Assembly: GCF_027587375.1 (NCBI RefSeq)
Contig: NZ_JAMXIC010000028.1
Location: 1 to 62,706 of the forward strand
DNA: 62,706 nt
Direction: 5' to 3'
Source of the DNA: Arthrobacter sp. B2a2-09
GTDB taxonomy: Bacteria; Actinomycetota; Actinomycetes; Actinomycetales; Micrococcaceae
Below the pieces are notes generated by a model that searched no databases, was not told the origin of the DNA, and worked only from the letters and a program-made list of their open reading frames with translations. Below are positions 33,223-41,932 of this stretch, piece after piece. The translations under genes were made by a program, and so were the position numbers. Positions within the stretch are counted from its first letter, which is position 1; every line of letters begins with the position of its first letter.

Positions 33223-33930
33223 TCAGGCCTCCCCTGCCAGCAGCTGCGTGATTTCTTCTGCCCGGAGCCGCCGGAAGGCCCGGCGGGATCCGCGCCCGCT
33301 TTCCGGACTTCGGTCCAACACTGCGGCCTCGACGGCGGTGCCGGGCAGGGCGTCCACTTCCTTGTCCGTGGCCAGCGCCTTGACGGCCAGTCGCAATGCA
33401 CCGGCCAGGTTGAGGTCAGCCTTCCAACCGCCGGCCACGGTCTCAGCTACCTGCTCGGCCAAGCCGCCCATGACCACAAAACCGTTCTCGTCGGCAATCG
33501 AACCGTCGAAGGTCAGCCGATAAAGGTGGTCCCCGGCCTGCGTGTGCCCGACCTCTGCCACTGCAAGCTCAACTTCGAACGGCTTTTGTTCCGCAGTGAA
33601 GACGGCGCCAAGGCTCTGCGCGTAAACACTGGCCAGCCCGCGGGCCGTGACGTCCTCGCGATCGTATGAATAGCCGCGGACGTCAGCATAGCGGACACCC
33701 GCTTGCCGAAGACTTTCAAACTCGTTGTACTTGCCCACGGCTGCGAAGGCGATCTTGTCGTAGATCTCGCCGATCTTATGGAGCGACGGCGAAGGGTTTT
33801 CCGCCACCAACGCGATGCCGTCAGCGCAACTGATCACGACGACGGAACGGCCACGGGCGATGCCCTTCCGCGCGAAATCCGCGCGGTCCTTCATCAGCTG
33901 CTCAGGCGAAACATAAAACTGCTGGGTCAT
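33223..33930 (-). CDS. prcA: Proteasome alpha subunit
   Basis: 235 residues, an alpha-type 20S subunit without an N-terminal Thr nucleophile. It begins TQQFYVSPEQLMKDRADFARKGIARGRSVV, the gate and outer-ring region, then GIALVAENPSPSLHKIGEIYDKIAFAAVGKYNEF. The C-terminus ends in the TQLLAGEA tail. It caps the chamber and docks Mpa. The ATG at 33930 lies one base after the prcB stop, showing tight coupling. Confidence 0.95.
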   Translation of the reverse strand: MTQQFYVSPEQLMKDRADFARKGIARGRSVVVISCADGIALVAENPSPSLHKIGEIYDKIAFAAVGKYNEFESLRQAGVRYADVRGYSYDREDVTARGLASVYAQSLGAVFTAEQKPFEVELAVAEVGHTQAGDHLYRLTFDGSIADENGFVVMGGLAEQVAETVAGGWKADLNLAGALRLAVKALATDKEVDALPGTAVEAAVLDRSPESGRGSRRAFRRLRAEEITQLLAGEA

Positions 33931-33931
33931 C

Positions 33932-34741
33932 TCAGGCCTCCCGTCCGGCAACTGCTCGCGATTCAACAATGGATCCGGCGATCGCCGCCAACTCCCGTTC
34001 CGGCACTCGGCGGGCACCGGCGCGGTTGACGGTGTACACCACCGGCCAGAGCTGCCGGACGGGATCCGGACCGCCCGTGGCGGAGTCGTCGTCGGCGGCG
34101 TCATAGAGGGCTTCCACCGCGACGGCGACTGCATCGCCTTCGGTGAGGTTCGGCCGCCACAGTTTCTTCAAGGCGCCACGTGCGAAGACGGAACCGGAAC
34201 CGACCGAGTGGTGTTCCAATTCCTCGTACCGCCCGCCCGTCACATCGTAGGAAAACAGCCGTCCCACGCCGGCTGCCTGGTCGAAGCCCGCGAAGAGCGG
34301 GATCACCGCGAGACCCTGCATGGCCATCGGCAGGTTTCCCCGAATCATGGCTCCAAGCCGGTTGGCTTTGCCGTCCAGGCTCAGCAGCGTGCCCTCGATC
34401 TTTTCGTAGTGCTCCAATTCCACCTGGAACAACCGTGTGATGTCGATGGCCAGGCCCGCCGTTCCGGCAATTCCCAGGACGGAGTATTCGTCGGCCGGGA
34501 AGACCTTCTCGATGTGCCTGCTGGCAATCACGTTGCCCATGGTGGCACGCCGATCCCCGGCCATCAGGACGCCGCCGGGGTAGCTGAGGGCGACGATTGT
34601 TGTGGCGTGGGGCACCGGCGGAATCTGTCCCGCGGGCAGCGTTTGGCTAAAGGGAAGGAGTTCAGGCCTGGAGCGTTGGAGATGCTCTATGAACGAAGAC
34701 GTTGCCTGGGTGGCCAGATGGCCGGTTGCTGGATCCTGCAT
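33932..34741 (-). CDS. prcB: Proteasome beta subunit (catalytic)
   Basis: 269 residues with a propeptide of about 46 residues. Cleavage at VPHA/TTIVAL frees Thr47 as nucleophile. Catalytic partners are seen in GVLMAGDRRAT (Asp) and the lysine in HIEKVFP. Ser/Asp later in the chain (ELEHHSVGSGS) complete the beta-type site. The ATG has GAAGGAG upstream. It encodes the peptidase of the 20S core that degrades pupylated proteins. Confidence 0.96.
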   Translation of the reverse strand: MQDPATGHLATQATSSFIEHLQRSRPELLPFSQTLPAGQIPPVPHATTIVALSYPGGVLMAGDRRATMGNVIASRHIEKVFPADEYSVLGIAGTAGLAIDITRLFQVELEHYEKIEGTLLSLDGKANRLGAMIRGNLPMAMQGLAVIPLFAGFDQAAGVGRLFSYDVTGGRYEELEHHSVGSGSVFARGALKKLWRPNLTEGDAVAVAVEALYDAADDDSATGGPDPVRQLWPVVYTVNRAGARRVPERELAAIAGSIVESRAVAGREA

Positions 34742-34819
34742 TGCTGCGCTCCTTCGACTCTGACATCCGATGCCCGGCGGCCTCGCGCCGGCCGGGCCCT
34801 TAGCCTAGCTGGCGGCTGG

Positions 34820-35023
34820 CTACTGACCGCCCTTTTGCACAAATGCCCGTACGAATTCCTCGGCGTTCGATTCGAGTACACCGTCGATTTCGTCGAGGAG
34901 ATCGTCCACGCCCTGCGTGGCGACCGAGGCCTGTGCCTCTGGCGCTGCGGGCGGTGCCTCGGGGGCGTCGGCCTCTGCCTCTACGTCCCGCGACTGCGGT
35001 TGCTGCTGCTCCTGAGCTGCCAT
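34820..35023 (-). CDS. pup: Prokaryotic ubiquitin-like protein Pup
   Basis: A 67-residue, intrinsically disordered, acidic protein ending in GGQ. The C-terminal Gln must be deamidated to Glu by Dop before PafA can ligate it. The C-terminal half, QGVDDLLDEIDGVLESNAEEFVRAFVQKGGQ in full context, is the helix that binds Mpa. I start at the ATG at 35023 because GGAG lies six bases upstream and the length is typical. A longer frame to 35083 would add 20 atypical residues. Confidence 0.94.
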   Translation of the reverse strand: MAAQEQQQPQSRDVEAEADAPEAPPAAPEAQASVATQGVDDLLDEIDGVLESNAEEFVRAFVQKGGQ

Positions 35024-35145
35024 TTCCTTCTCCATTCTGTCCATCCCCGGCAACGGGGACTTCCTGTAATGCCATACTGCCACGGGGCGGGCCGCGACGC
35101 TGCGATTTTAAGGGCCCGTTTGGCAGCCTTTAGCCAGCTGCCCGT

Positions 35146-36816
35146 TCAGGCGGGCGGGGCCGGGTCCAGGCCGAGCAATTCACGGAGGAACGCACCCGCT
35201 GTGGCGTGTTTCCGAAACAGCTGACCGGTGAGCGCTTCCGTGCCGCGGAGGGGTTCCCGGGTGGGCACCCGCTGCAGTTTCCCGATGCCTGGAACGTCGA
35301 AGATGACCGAATCCCAGCTGGCGCCGACCACGTCCTTGCCAAAGCTCGAAACGCACTTCCCACGGAAATATGCGCGGGTGTCCGACGGCGGCTCGACGAC
35401 AGCGCGGCCGATCGCGGCGTCGTCGACGATCGTCTGCATCCGGTCGCGGGAAAGCAGACGGTAGTACAGGCCTTTTTCCGGCCTCACGTCGGACCATTGC
35501 AGATCGACAAGCCCCAGGCGGGCGTCGTTCCATTCCAAGCCATCACGGTTCCGGTAGCCATCAAGCAGGGACAGTTTGGCCAGCCATTCGACAGAAGACG
35601 CGGCACTTGCGGGGTTGCTCCCCAAGAGCCCCAGCGTCGACTCCCACCGTTCCAGGACATCGCGGGTGTGGCCGTCTCCAGTGAAGGAATCGGAGACCCC
35701 GGTTTCCTGCCCAAGTTTGGCCGCTGCCTCGTAGTACATCCACTGGATATCAAGCGCTGTTACGCGCCGCCCGTCGAGAAGCCTGACGGTGGCAGTCAGG
35801 GAGGTGTCGTGGCTGATTGCCTGCAGGCCCGCCACGGGCTCATGCACTTCGATTTTCGGAGCCTGGCCGGCTTCGATAAGGCTCAGGACCAGTGCCGTCG
35901 TGCCAAACTTCAAGTAGTTCGACACCTGGCTCAGGTTGGCGTCGCCGATGATGACATGCAGGCGCCGGTATTTGTCCGCGGTGGCATGCGGTTCATCGCG
36001 CGTATTGATGATCGGACGCCTGATAGTGGTTTCCAGCCCCACCTCGGCTTCGAAGAAATCCGCACGCTGACTGATCTGGAATCCGGCAGTTGAACCGTCC
36101 TGGCCCTTGCCGAGCCGCCCGGCACCGCAGATGACCTGGCGCGTGACGAAGAATGGCGTCAGGCCGCGGACAATGTCCCCGAAAGGCACCGAGCGCGGCA
36201 TGAGGTAGTTCTCGTGGGAGCCGTAGGACACCGATTTGTTGTCGGTGTTGTTCTTATACAGATTGATGGCCGGCAGATCGGGATCCGCTGCCACTTTCCG
36301 GACCGTGGCCAGGGCGACGAGGTCACCGGCTGCGTCCCACGCAACGATGTCGCGGGGATTGGTGACCTCGGGACTGGAATATTCCGGATGGGCATGGTCC
36401 ACGTACAGGCGAGCCCCGTTGCCAAGGACCATGTTCATCAGCAACGATCCTGACTCGTCGCCGCCGTCTGCTTCCAGCTCCTGCCGACCGTACGCCAACG
36501 CGACGGCCTCGGCGTCGAGCACCGGAGGCCTGTCTGTCAGCTGGCTGGGATCTGCGGCGCTACGCTCCACTGTCCAACCGCGCGCATCATGCAGGGGTTC
36601 TTCGTCCGTATAATCCCAGCGGGTCTCAGCGCCCCCGGCCGCCCGCTGTCGCGTCAGATTGGCGTAAGCCTGGATGATTCGCGCGGACATCATCGTGGCG
36701 TTGGCACCCGGCGCAGAGGGCGCGTGGATACCGTATTCAGTTTCCGAACCCATGACCCGCATGGCCCCGCCCACGGGAAGCTTGTCCGAAGGCAGGCCTT
36801 CCGGCCGGGCCGTCAC
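35146..36816 (-). CDS. dop: Depupylase / Pup deamidase Dop
   Basis: 556 residues, homologous to PafA but longer. GSETEYGIH is the N-terminal ATP/Mg segment, ARLYVDHAHPEYSSPEV a second. KNNTDNKSVSYGSHENYLMPR is followed by the Dop-type insertion region. It deamidates Pup Gln to Glu and also removes Pup from substrates. The GTG at 36816 overlaps the mpa stop by four bases (GTGA), supporting this start. An internal ATG at 36762 is an alternative. Confidence 0.95.
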   Translation of the reverse strand: MTARPEGLPSDKLPVGGAMRVMGSETEYGIHAPSAPGANATMMSARIIQAYANLTRQRAAGGAETRWDYTDEEPLHDARGWTVERSAADPSQLTDRPPVLDAEAVALAYGRQELEADGGDESGSLLMNMVLGNGARLYVDHAHPEYSSPEVTNPRDIVAWDAAGDLVALATVRKVAADPDLPAINLYKNNTDNKSVSYGSHENYLMPRSVPFGDIVRGLTPFFVTRQVICGAGRLGKGQDGSTAGFQISQRADFFEAEVGLETTIRRPIINTRDEPHATADKYRRLHVIIGDANLSQVSNYLKFGTTALVLSLIEAGQAPKIEVHEPVAGLQAISHDTSLTATVRLLDGRRVTALDIQWMYYEAAAKLGQETGVSDSFTGDGHTRDVLERWESTLGLLGSNPASAASSVEWLAKLSLLDGYRNRDGLEWNDARLGLVDLQWSDVRPEKGLYYRLLSRDRMQTIVDDAAIGRAVVEPPSDTRAYFRGKCVSSFGKDVVGASWDSVIFDVPGIGKLQRVPTREPLRGTEALTGQLFRKHATAGAFLRELLGLDPAPPA

Positions 36817-38627
36817 AGGTACTGGCCGGTGTTGGGAGTCGTTTCGATCGACTTCCCGGGCTCCTGGCCGGCCTTGCCCTGGACGATGGTACGGATGTAG
36901 GTGATGCGTTCGCCCTTCTTGCCTGAGATGCGTGCCCAGTCATCCGGGTTGGTGGTGTTGGGCATGTCCTCGTGTTCGCGGAATTCGTCGACGACGGCGC
37001 GCAGGAAGTGGTCGATCCGCAGGCCTTTCTGCTGGCTCAGCAGGAGATCCTTGATGGCGTACTTCTTGGCCCGATCCACGACGTTCTGGACAACCGCACC
37101 GGAATTGAAGTCCTTGAAGTAGAGCATCTCGGTATCGCCGTTGGCGTAGGTGACTTCGAGATACTCGTTGGATTTCTCCGTCGAATACATGGCTTCAACG
37201 GTGCGCTGGATAATGGCGTCAACCGTGGCCTGGACGTCGCCGCCATGCTCTGCCAGATCCGTCGCGTGGAAAGGAAGGTCGGTGGTGATGTACTTGGCGA
37301 AAATGTCCGCAGCCGCTTCGGCGTCGGGCCGCTGGATCTTGACCTTCACATCCAGGCGGCCGGGACGAAGGATAGCCGGATCGATCATGTCTTCACGGTT
37401 CGAGGCGCCGATCACGATGACGTTGTCCAGGCGTTCGACGCCGTCGATCTCGCTCAGGAGCTGCGGGACGATGGTTGTTTCGACGTCGGAAGAGACACCG
37501 GTGCCGCGGGTGCGGAACAGTGAGTCCATCTCGTCGAAGAACACCACCACGGGGCTGCCATCCGAGGCTTTCTCCCGGGCGCGCGCAAAAATCAGGCGGA
37601 TGTGCCGCTCGGTTTCGCCGACGTATTTGTCAAGGAGTTCAGGACCCTTGATGTTCAGGAAGTAGCTCTTCAGGTCCACGTTGCCGGCCCGCTCGGAGGC
37701 GCGGGCGGCAAGCGAGTTGGCAACGGCCTTCGCGATCAGTGTCTTGCCGCACCCCGGAGGGCCGTAGAGCAGGATACCCTTGGGTGCTTTGAGCCCGTGT
37801 TCGCGGTACAGGTCCGGGTGCAGGAACGGGAGTTCCACCGCATCGCGGATCTGTTCGATTTGCGGGCCCAGGCCGCCGATGTCCTCGTAGGTAATATCCG
37901 GGACTTCCTCGAGGACAAGGTTTTCGACCTCTGCCCGGGGCACCTTCTCCAAGGCGTAGCCCGTACGGGAATCCAGCGACAAAGCATCACCGACGCGCAG
38001 GTGCACCTTCTGCAAAGCGCCTGAAAGCCTGACTACCCGCTCTTCATCGGCCCTGCCCACTACCAGGGCGCGGTCCGTGCCAAGCATTTCCTTAAGCGTG
38101 ACGAGTTCGCCTGCCCGTTCATAGCCCAGGCCGGTCACCACGAGCAGGGCCTCATTGAGGAGGACTTCCTGTCCGACGGCCAGCTGGTTGATGTTCACGA
38201 GCGGGCTGACGCCCACGCGCATCTTGCGGCCGGCATTGAAGATGTCAACCGATTCCTCGGTGGCCGCCTGGCCGGTGCTGCCTGCCGTTGGCTGGCGCCT
38301 GGGATTGATCTGCAAGATGGTCCCGAAGCTGTACGGCGGTTGGCCGTCCTGTTCGAGGGCGCCTTTGAGCCGCAGGATTTCGGCCTTCGCCGTCTCCAAC
38401 ATGGTCACGAGCTTGGTGTTGTTCTGGGTGGCTGCGGCAAGCTGACGGTCGATGTGGCGCAGTTTGTCTCGAAGGATGTTTATCTGGCGTTCCGCGACAG
38501 TGAGTTCCCCGGAGTCGTCCACCGGTTGGATTGTCCCACCCCCGTGTCCCACTTTTCCCTCAGCCACAGCCTTGTTCGATGGCTCCTCCGGCGTTGTCCG
38601 CCCGAAGTCATTGTTCGACGTATCCAC
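36813..38627 (-). CDS. mpa: Proteasome-associated ATPase Mpa/ARC
   Basis: 604 residues. An N-terminal coiled coil binds Pup (about 45-95, RQINILRDKLRHIDRQL onward). Then come the OB-fold interdomain and an AAA+ module with GPPGCGKT (Walker A), VFFDEMDSLF (Walker B) and IGASNREDMIDPAILRPGR. The C-terminus ends QYL, the penultimate-Tyr motif that docks into the PrcA ring. GTG start. It unfolds pupylated proteins and feeds them to PrcAB. Confidence 0.96.
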   Translation of the reverse strand: MDTSNNDFGRTTPEEPSNKAVAEGKVGHGGGTIQPVDDSGELTVAERQINILRDKLRHIDRQLAAATQNNTKLVTMLETAKAEILRLKGALEQDGQPPYSFGTILQINPRRQPTAGSTGQAATEESVDIFNAGRKMRVGVSPLVNINQLAVGQEVLLNEALLVVTGLGYERAGELVTLKEMLGTDRALVVGRADEERVVRLSGALQKVHLRVGDALSLDSRTGYALEKVPRAEVENLVLEEVPDITYEDIGGLGPQIEQIRDAVELPFLHPDLYREHGLKAPKGILLYGPPGCGKTLIAKAVANSLAARASERAGNVDLKSYFLNIKGPELLDKYVGETERHIRLIFARAREKASDGSPVVVFFDEMDSLFRTRGTGVSSDVETTIVPQLLSEIDGVERLDNVIVIGASNREDMIDPAILRPGRLDVKVKIQRPDAEAAADIFAKYITTDLPFHATDLAEHGGDVQATVDAIIQRTVEAMYSTEKSNEYLEVTYANGDTEMLYFKDFNSGAVVQNVVDRAKKYAIKDLLLSQQKGLRIDHFLRAVVDEFREHEDMPNTTNPDDWARISGKKGERITYIRTIVQGKAGQEPGKSIETTPNTGQYL

Positions 38628-38728
38628 GAAGCATCAGCTCCTTCCCGCTTTCTATAAATAGACCTTAGCCCTCAAAAGCGTCGGGAAACCTGTGACATCC
38701 GGAATGCGGACCAGTTTGTGATCTTTCC

Positions 38729-39781
38729 TTAGGGAGCGGGCGTCGGGTCGTCCTTGACGTTGGTGCCGGCAATCGCATCGCGTGCCGCCCGCCGCAGTTT
38801 CTTGTCGGAAACCGCACGCTCTCCTACGGCTCCCGGTGTCCAGGCATTCAGGTCCTCTTCGCTGAACTCGGTCTTGGACGGACGCCGTTTGACGGAGATT
38901 CCGGTCACGCCGTCGGCGAGGCGACGGGTCACCAAGAGGAAGCCGGTGTGGGCCACCATGCGGTGGTCGGGACGGACGGCGAGGCCCTCAAGGTGCCAGC
39001 CACGGACCATGGACTCCCAGGCGTCCGGTTCCGTGAACCGACCGTCGGCACGGATGGCTTCTGCGGTACGGGAGAGCTGGGTCACGGTGGCCACATAGTT
39101 GATCCACACGCCGCCGGGGGCCAAAACGGTGGCTACGGCGTCGAGGCATTCCCAAGGAGCGAGCATGTCCAGCACCACGCGGTCCACGGATCCGGGCTCT
39201 TCGCTGCGGACAACTTCCTCCTGGAAGTCGCCCAGCGAGATCTTCCAGGCAGGGTGCGGACCGCCGAAAATGGTTTCCACGTTGCCCCGGGCGATGTCGG
39301 CGAATTCTTCGCGACGCTCGAAAGAGTGCAGGTAACCGCCGTCGCCCACTGCACGAAGCAGGGAGATCGAAAGGGCGCCGGACCCAACGCCGGCTTCCAC
39401 AACGCGAGCACCCGGGAAGATATCCGCCATGGTGACGATCTGGCCGGCATCCTTGGGGTACACCACTGCGGCACCGCGGGGCATGGACAACACGAAGTCT
39501 GAGAGCAGCGGCCGGAGCGTCTGGTACTGCTGGCCGATGTTGTTGGCCACCACGGAGCCGTCAACCTGGCCAATGATTTCGTCGTGGTTCAGGAAGCCGC
39601 GGTGCGTGTGGAAAGCGCCGCCTTCCTCCAAGGTGATGGTGTTCATCCGGCCGCGTTCGTCCGTGAGTTGAACCCGCTCGCCCACACGGAACGGCCCTCG
39701 GCGCCGTGCCGCACCAGTCGGCTGGATGGCGGTGTTGGCGGCGCCTGTGGCCGTGTAGTTGGCGGCGGTTTCGCTGCTCAT
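38729..39781 (-). CDS. trmI: tRNA (adenine-58-N1)-methyltransferase TrmI
   Basis: 350 residues: an N-terminal beta domain, then a SAM-binding fold with VVEAGVGSGALSISLLRAVG (motif I), SFERREEFADIARGNVE, and DMLAPWE (motif IV). Methylates A58 in the T loop of tRNAs. It starts at the ATG at 39781 with GAGGAAA five bases upstream; an ATG at 39817 would add 12 residues. This gene follows mpa in many actinobacteria. Confidence 0.94.
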   Translation of the reverse strand: MSSETAANYTATGAANTAIQPTGAARRRGPFRVGERVQLTDERGRMNTITLEEGGAFHTHRGFLNHDEIIGQVDGSVVANNIGQQYQTLRPLLSDFVLSMPRGAAVVYPKDAGQIVTMADIFPGARVVEAGVGSGALSISLLRAVGDGGYLHSFERREEFADIARGNVETIFGGPHPAWKISLGDFQEEVVRSEEPGSVDRVVLDMLAPWECLDAVATVLAPGGVWINYVATVTQLSRTAEAIRADGRFTEPDAWESMVRGWHLEGLAVRPDHRMVAHTGFLLVTRRLADGVTGISVKRRPSKTEFSEEDLNAWTPGAVGERAVSDKKLRRAARDAIAGTNVKDDPTPAP

Positions 39782-39899
39782 GGGTGTTTCCTCGCTCCTG
39801 TACGGCTGGGCCGTCATTTGTTGCCGCAGTTACTGCTTAGTGATGCGCACTGCCGGCCGGGTTATTTCACGGCCGGCAGGTAACTCTACCGGGAAGGTC

Positions 39900-41069
39900 C
39901 TATGGGCGTCCGCTCCGCCGGGCTACTTTACCTGTAATGGCTGTCACTACGGCCTGCTGCCGCAGCAGACCCCTGACTGTACCGATTTCGTCCACGACGG
40001 CGTATTCGGCGCCGCTGAGCTGCGCCAGGTACTGGATCAGCTCCTGGCCGCTTGAAGTCCAAGGCACGTAGGCGCCGTCGGCAAGGGGGGTCGAAACCGC
40101 CGTCACCAGCGTTGCGGATACCTGGGAGGCCGGCACGGCCGCAGCGGCAGCCGGATCGACGAGACCCTGCGGCCGGCCATCCGGTCCGCAGATCACGACG
40201 GCGGGACTACCGTAGGGTGCCACGCGCAGCACGTCCGCAACGGTAGCCGAGTTAGGAATCCCGACGGCGGGTTCGGCCAAGGCGGCGGCACTCACCGAGG
40301 GGAGGCGGCCGCGGAGCGTGGCCTGCTGGATGGCACCCGAGGCGCCCATCCAGAGAAAGCTGCAGACCAGGACAGCGATGAGCGTCTGAAGGAGATCGGG
40401 GCTGTTTCCGCCCAACAATTGCGCGACAATGAAGCTCACAACCAAGACGATCGCGATGACCCGTCCTGCCCACCCGGCGGCAACCGTACCCTTCTCCTGG
40501 CTGCCCGTCGCTTTCCATACTGCGGACTCCACCAAGCGGCCCCCGTCAAGCGGCAGGCCCGGGAGCACATTGAAAATGCCAATCAGGAAATTGGCCCACA
40601 TGAAGATGTTCGTCAAGGTGTCCCCTACCCCGGTGAAGACACCCGCCTGCAGCAGCAGCCAGGCCCCACCCGCGAGGACAAAATTGGCCGCGGGTCCTGC
40701 CAAGGCAACAACCACCGAGCGGCCCGGGGAAGCGATGAAACTCTCGAACTGGGTGTGCCCGCCCCAAAGATTCAACACGATCTTCTCCGTGGGCCACTTG
40801 AAGGCCTTGGCGCTCAAAGCATGGGCGAGTTCGTGGACCAGCACGGAAAGCGCAAGGAGCACGGCATAGGCAAAGGCAACAAAGTAGGCGCCGATTCCCA
40901 AGGAGTGGTTCCGCAAGAGCAGCGCCGGTCCATAGGCGATCACGGTGAACGCCGCGATGATGAACCAGGAGTAAGCAAGGTACACGGGGATTCCCGCAAT
41001 GCGGCCGAGCGGAATCCCGTCCTTGCTGCTGCTACGGCTGCTGTGGCCACCGTTCCGGGGAGCGCTCAC
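39900..41069 (-). CDS. Site-2-protease-family (M50) membrane metalloprotease
   Basis: 389 residues with several membrane helices. The zinc motif HELAH (H79-E80...H83) is in a membrane helix, and LPLDGGRL (about residues 174-181) gives the third ligand. The C-terminal cytoplasmic half has two weak CBS-like repeats (VADVLRVAPYGSPAVVICG and YAVVDEIGTVRG). The type that carries CBS domains resembles SpoIVFB-like/Rip3-like enzymes, which cleave membrane-bound regulators. The GTG start abuts the stop of the HAD gene exactly (TAA/GTG), so the two genes are coupled. Confidence 0.92.
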   Translation of the reverse strand: MSAPRNGGHSSRSSSKDGIPLGRIAGIPVYLAYSWFIIAAFTVIAYGPALLLRNHSLGIGAYFVAFAYAVLLALSVLVHELAHALSAKAFKWPTEKIVLNLWGGHTQFESFIASPGRSVVVALAGPAANFVLAGGAWLLLQAGVFTGVGDTLTNIFMWANFLIGIFNVLPGLPLDGGRLVESAVWKATGSQEKGTVAAGWAGRVIAIVLVVSFIVAQLLGGNSPDLLQTLIAVLVCSFLWMGASGAIQQATLRGRLPSVSAAALAEPAVGIPNSATVADVLRVAPYGSPAVVICGPDGRPQGLVDPAAAAAVPASQVSATLVTAVSTPLADGAYVPWTSSGQELIQYLAQLSGAEYAVVDEIGTVRGLLRQQAVVTAITGKVARRSGRP

Positions 41070-41813
41070 TTAGTTTGCCTGCCCAAAGAGAGCCTGGGCC
41101 GGCACATTGGCGGATGCCCGGGCGGCAACCAGTGCTTCAAGGTCGGCGACCTTGCGTCCCTTGAGTGTGTCCCAGGTTGCCCGGCGGGGATCCTCGGGCA
41201 ATGGCATCTGGTGCGGAATTCCGACAGTGACCACGCCGGAGGCGATCGCGGAAGCAACCCCCGGGACGGAATCCTCGAGCGCGACGCAATGATCCGCGGT
41301 CAGCCCGGGGTCTGTGGTCTGGAGGCGCTCGACGGCGGTGAGGTAAGCCTCCGGGTGGGGCTTTCCTTGGCTGACGGTGTCCCCCGTGATGAGGAACTCG
41401 AAGTAGGGCTTGGGGAGGTTGGCTACGACTTCCCGCGCCATCGGGCCTTCGGACATGGTCACGAGGGCGCAGCGGACGCCCGTTTGGTACAGCTCGTCAA
41501 GCAGTTCCTTGGCGCCGGGCCGCCACGGCACCTCGACGCGGAGACGGTCGATGACCTGACCGCTCAAAGCGTCGATGATCTCCCGCTTCTCAAGGTTCAC
41601 ACCGGCCGTCTGGAGAATGCCGGCCGAGTGCATCAGCGACTGTCCTACGAGCTGCATGGCTTGTTCATGGCTCCAGGCGCCGCCGTGCGACTCTACGAGG
41701 GTGCGCTCCGCGGCAATCCAGTATGGTTCGGTGTCCACCAGGGTGCCATCCATGTCCCATAGCGCGGCTTTGAGCTCGGCTTTTACAAAGGGCTGGGTGG
41801 CTGAAGCAAGCAT
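41070..41813 (-). CDS. HAD-superfamily hydrolase (beta-phosphoglucomutase-like)
   Basis: 247 residues with the HAD motif I DMDGTLVD (D20, D22), a helical cap domain, motif II in ALVTMSEGP, motif III Lys in GKPHPEAYL, and the acidic motif IV in CVALEDSVPGVASA. Type I cap, like beta-phosphoglucomutase and related sugar-phosphate phosphatases. Substrate not assigned. It ends exactly where the M50 gene starts. Confidence 0.9.
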   Translation of the reverse strand: MLASATQPFVKAELKAALWDMDGTLVDTEPYWIAAERTLVESHGGAWSHEQAMQLVGQSLMHSAGILQTAGVNLEKREIIDALSGQVIDRLRVEVPWRPGAKELLDELYQTGVRCALVTMSEGPMAREVVANLPKPYFEFLITGDTVSQGKPHPEAYLTAVERLQTTDPGLTADHCVALEDSVPGVASAIASGVVTVGIPHQMPLPEDPRRATWDTLKGRKVADLEALVAARASANVPAQALFGQAN

Positions 41814-41920
41814 GCCTAAAGTCTACGTGGAAGGAGGCAGGGCAATTGCCGCTCTACGCCCGGGGCGAAGTACGGCCACGCCGGCCCGCTCACGCCATGC
41901 ATCGGTGGCGGTGTTGGACG

Positions 41921-41926
41921 TAGGGT
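41921..41926 (+). promoter_or_regulatory. -10-like TAGGGT six bases before the PAC2 start
   Basis: TAGGGT ends six bases before the ATG at 41933 and no ribosome site exists between them. This spacing puts the transcription start at or next to the ATG, so a leaderless mRNA is likely. Leaderless genes are frequent in actinobacteria. Confidence 0.45.
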
Positions 41927-41932
41927 GAGTGA

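Noticed and set aside
40419..41762. 447-codon plus-strand frame opposite M50 and HAD genes
   Set aside because: Spans two genes on the other strand that have intact catalytic motifs; no ribosome site.
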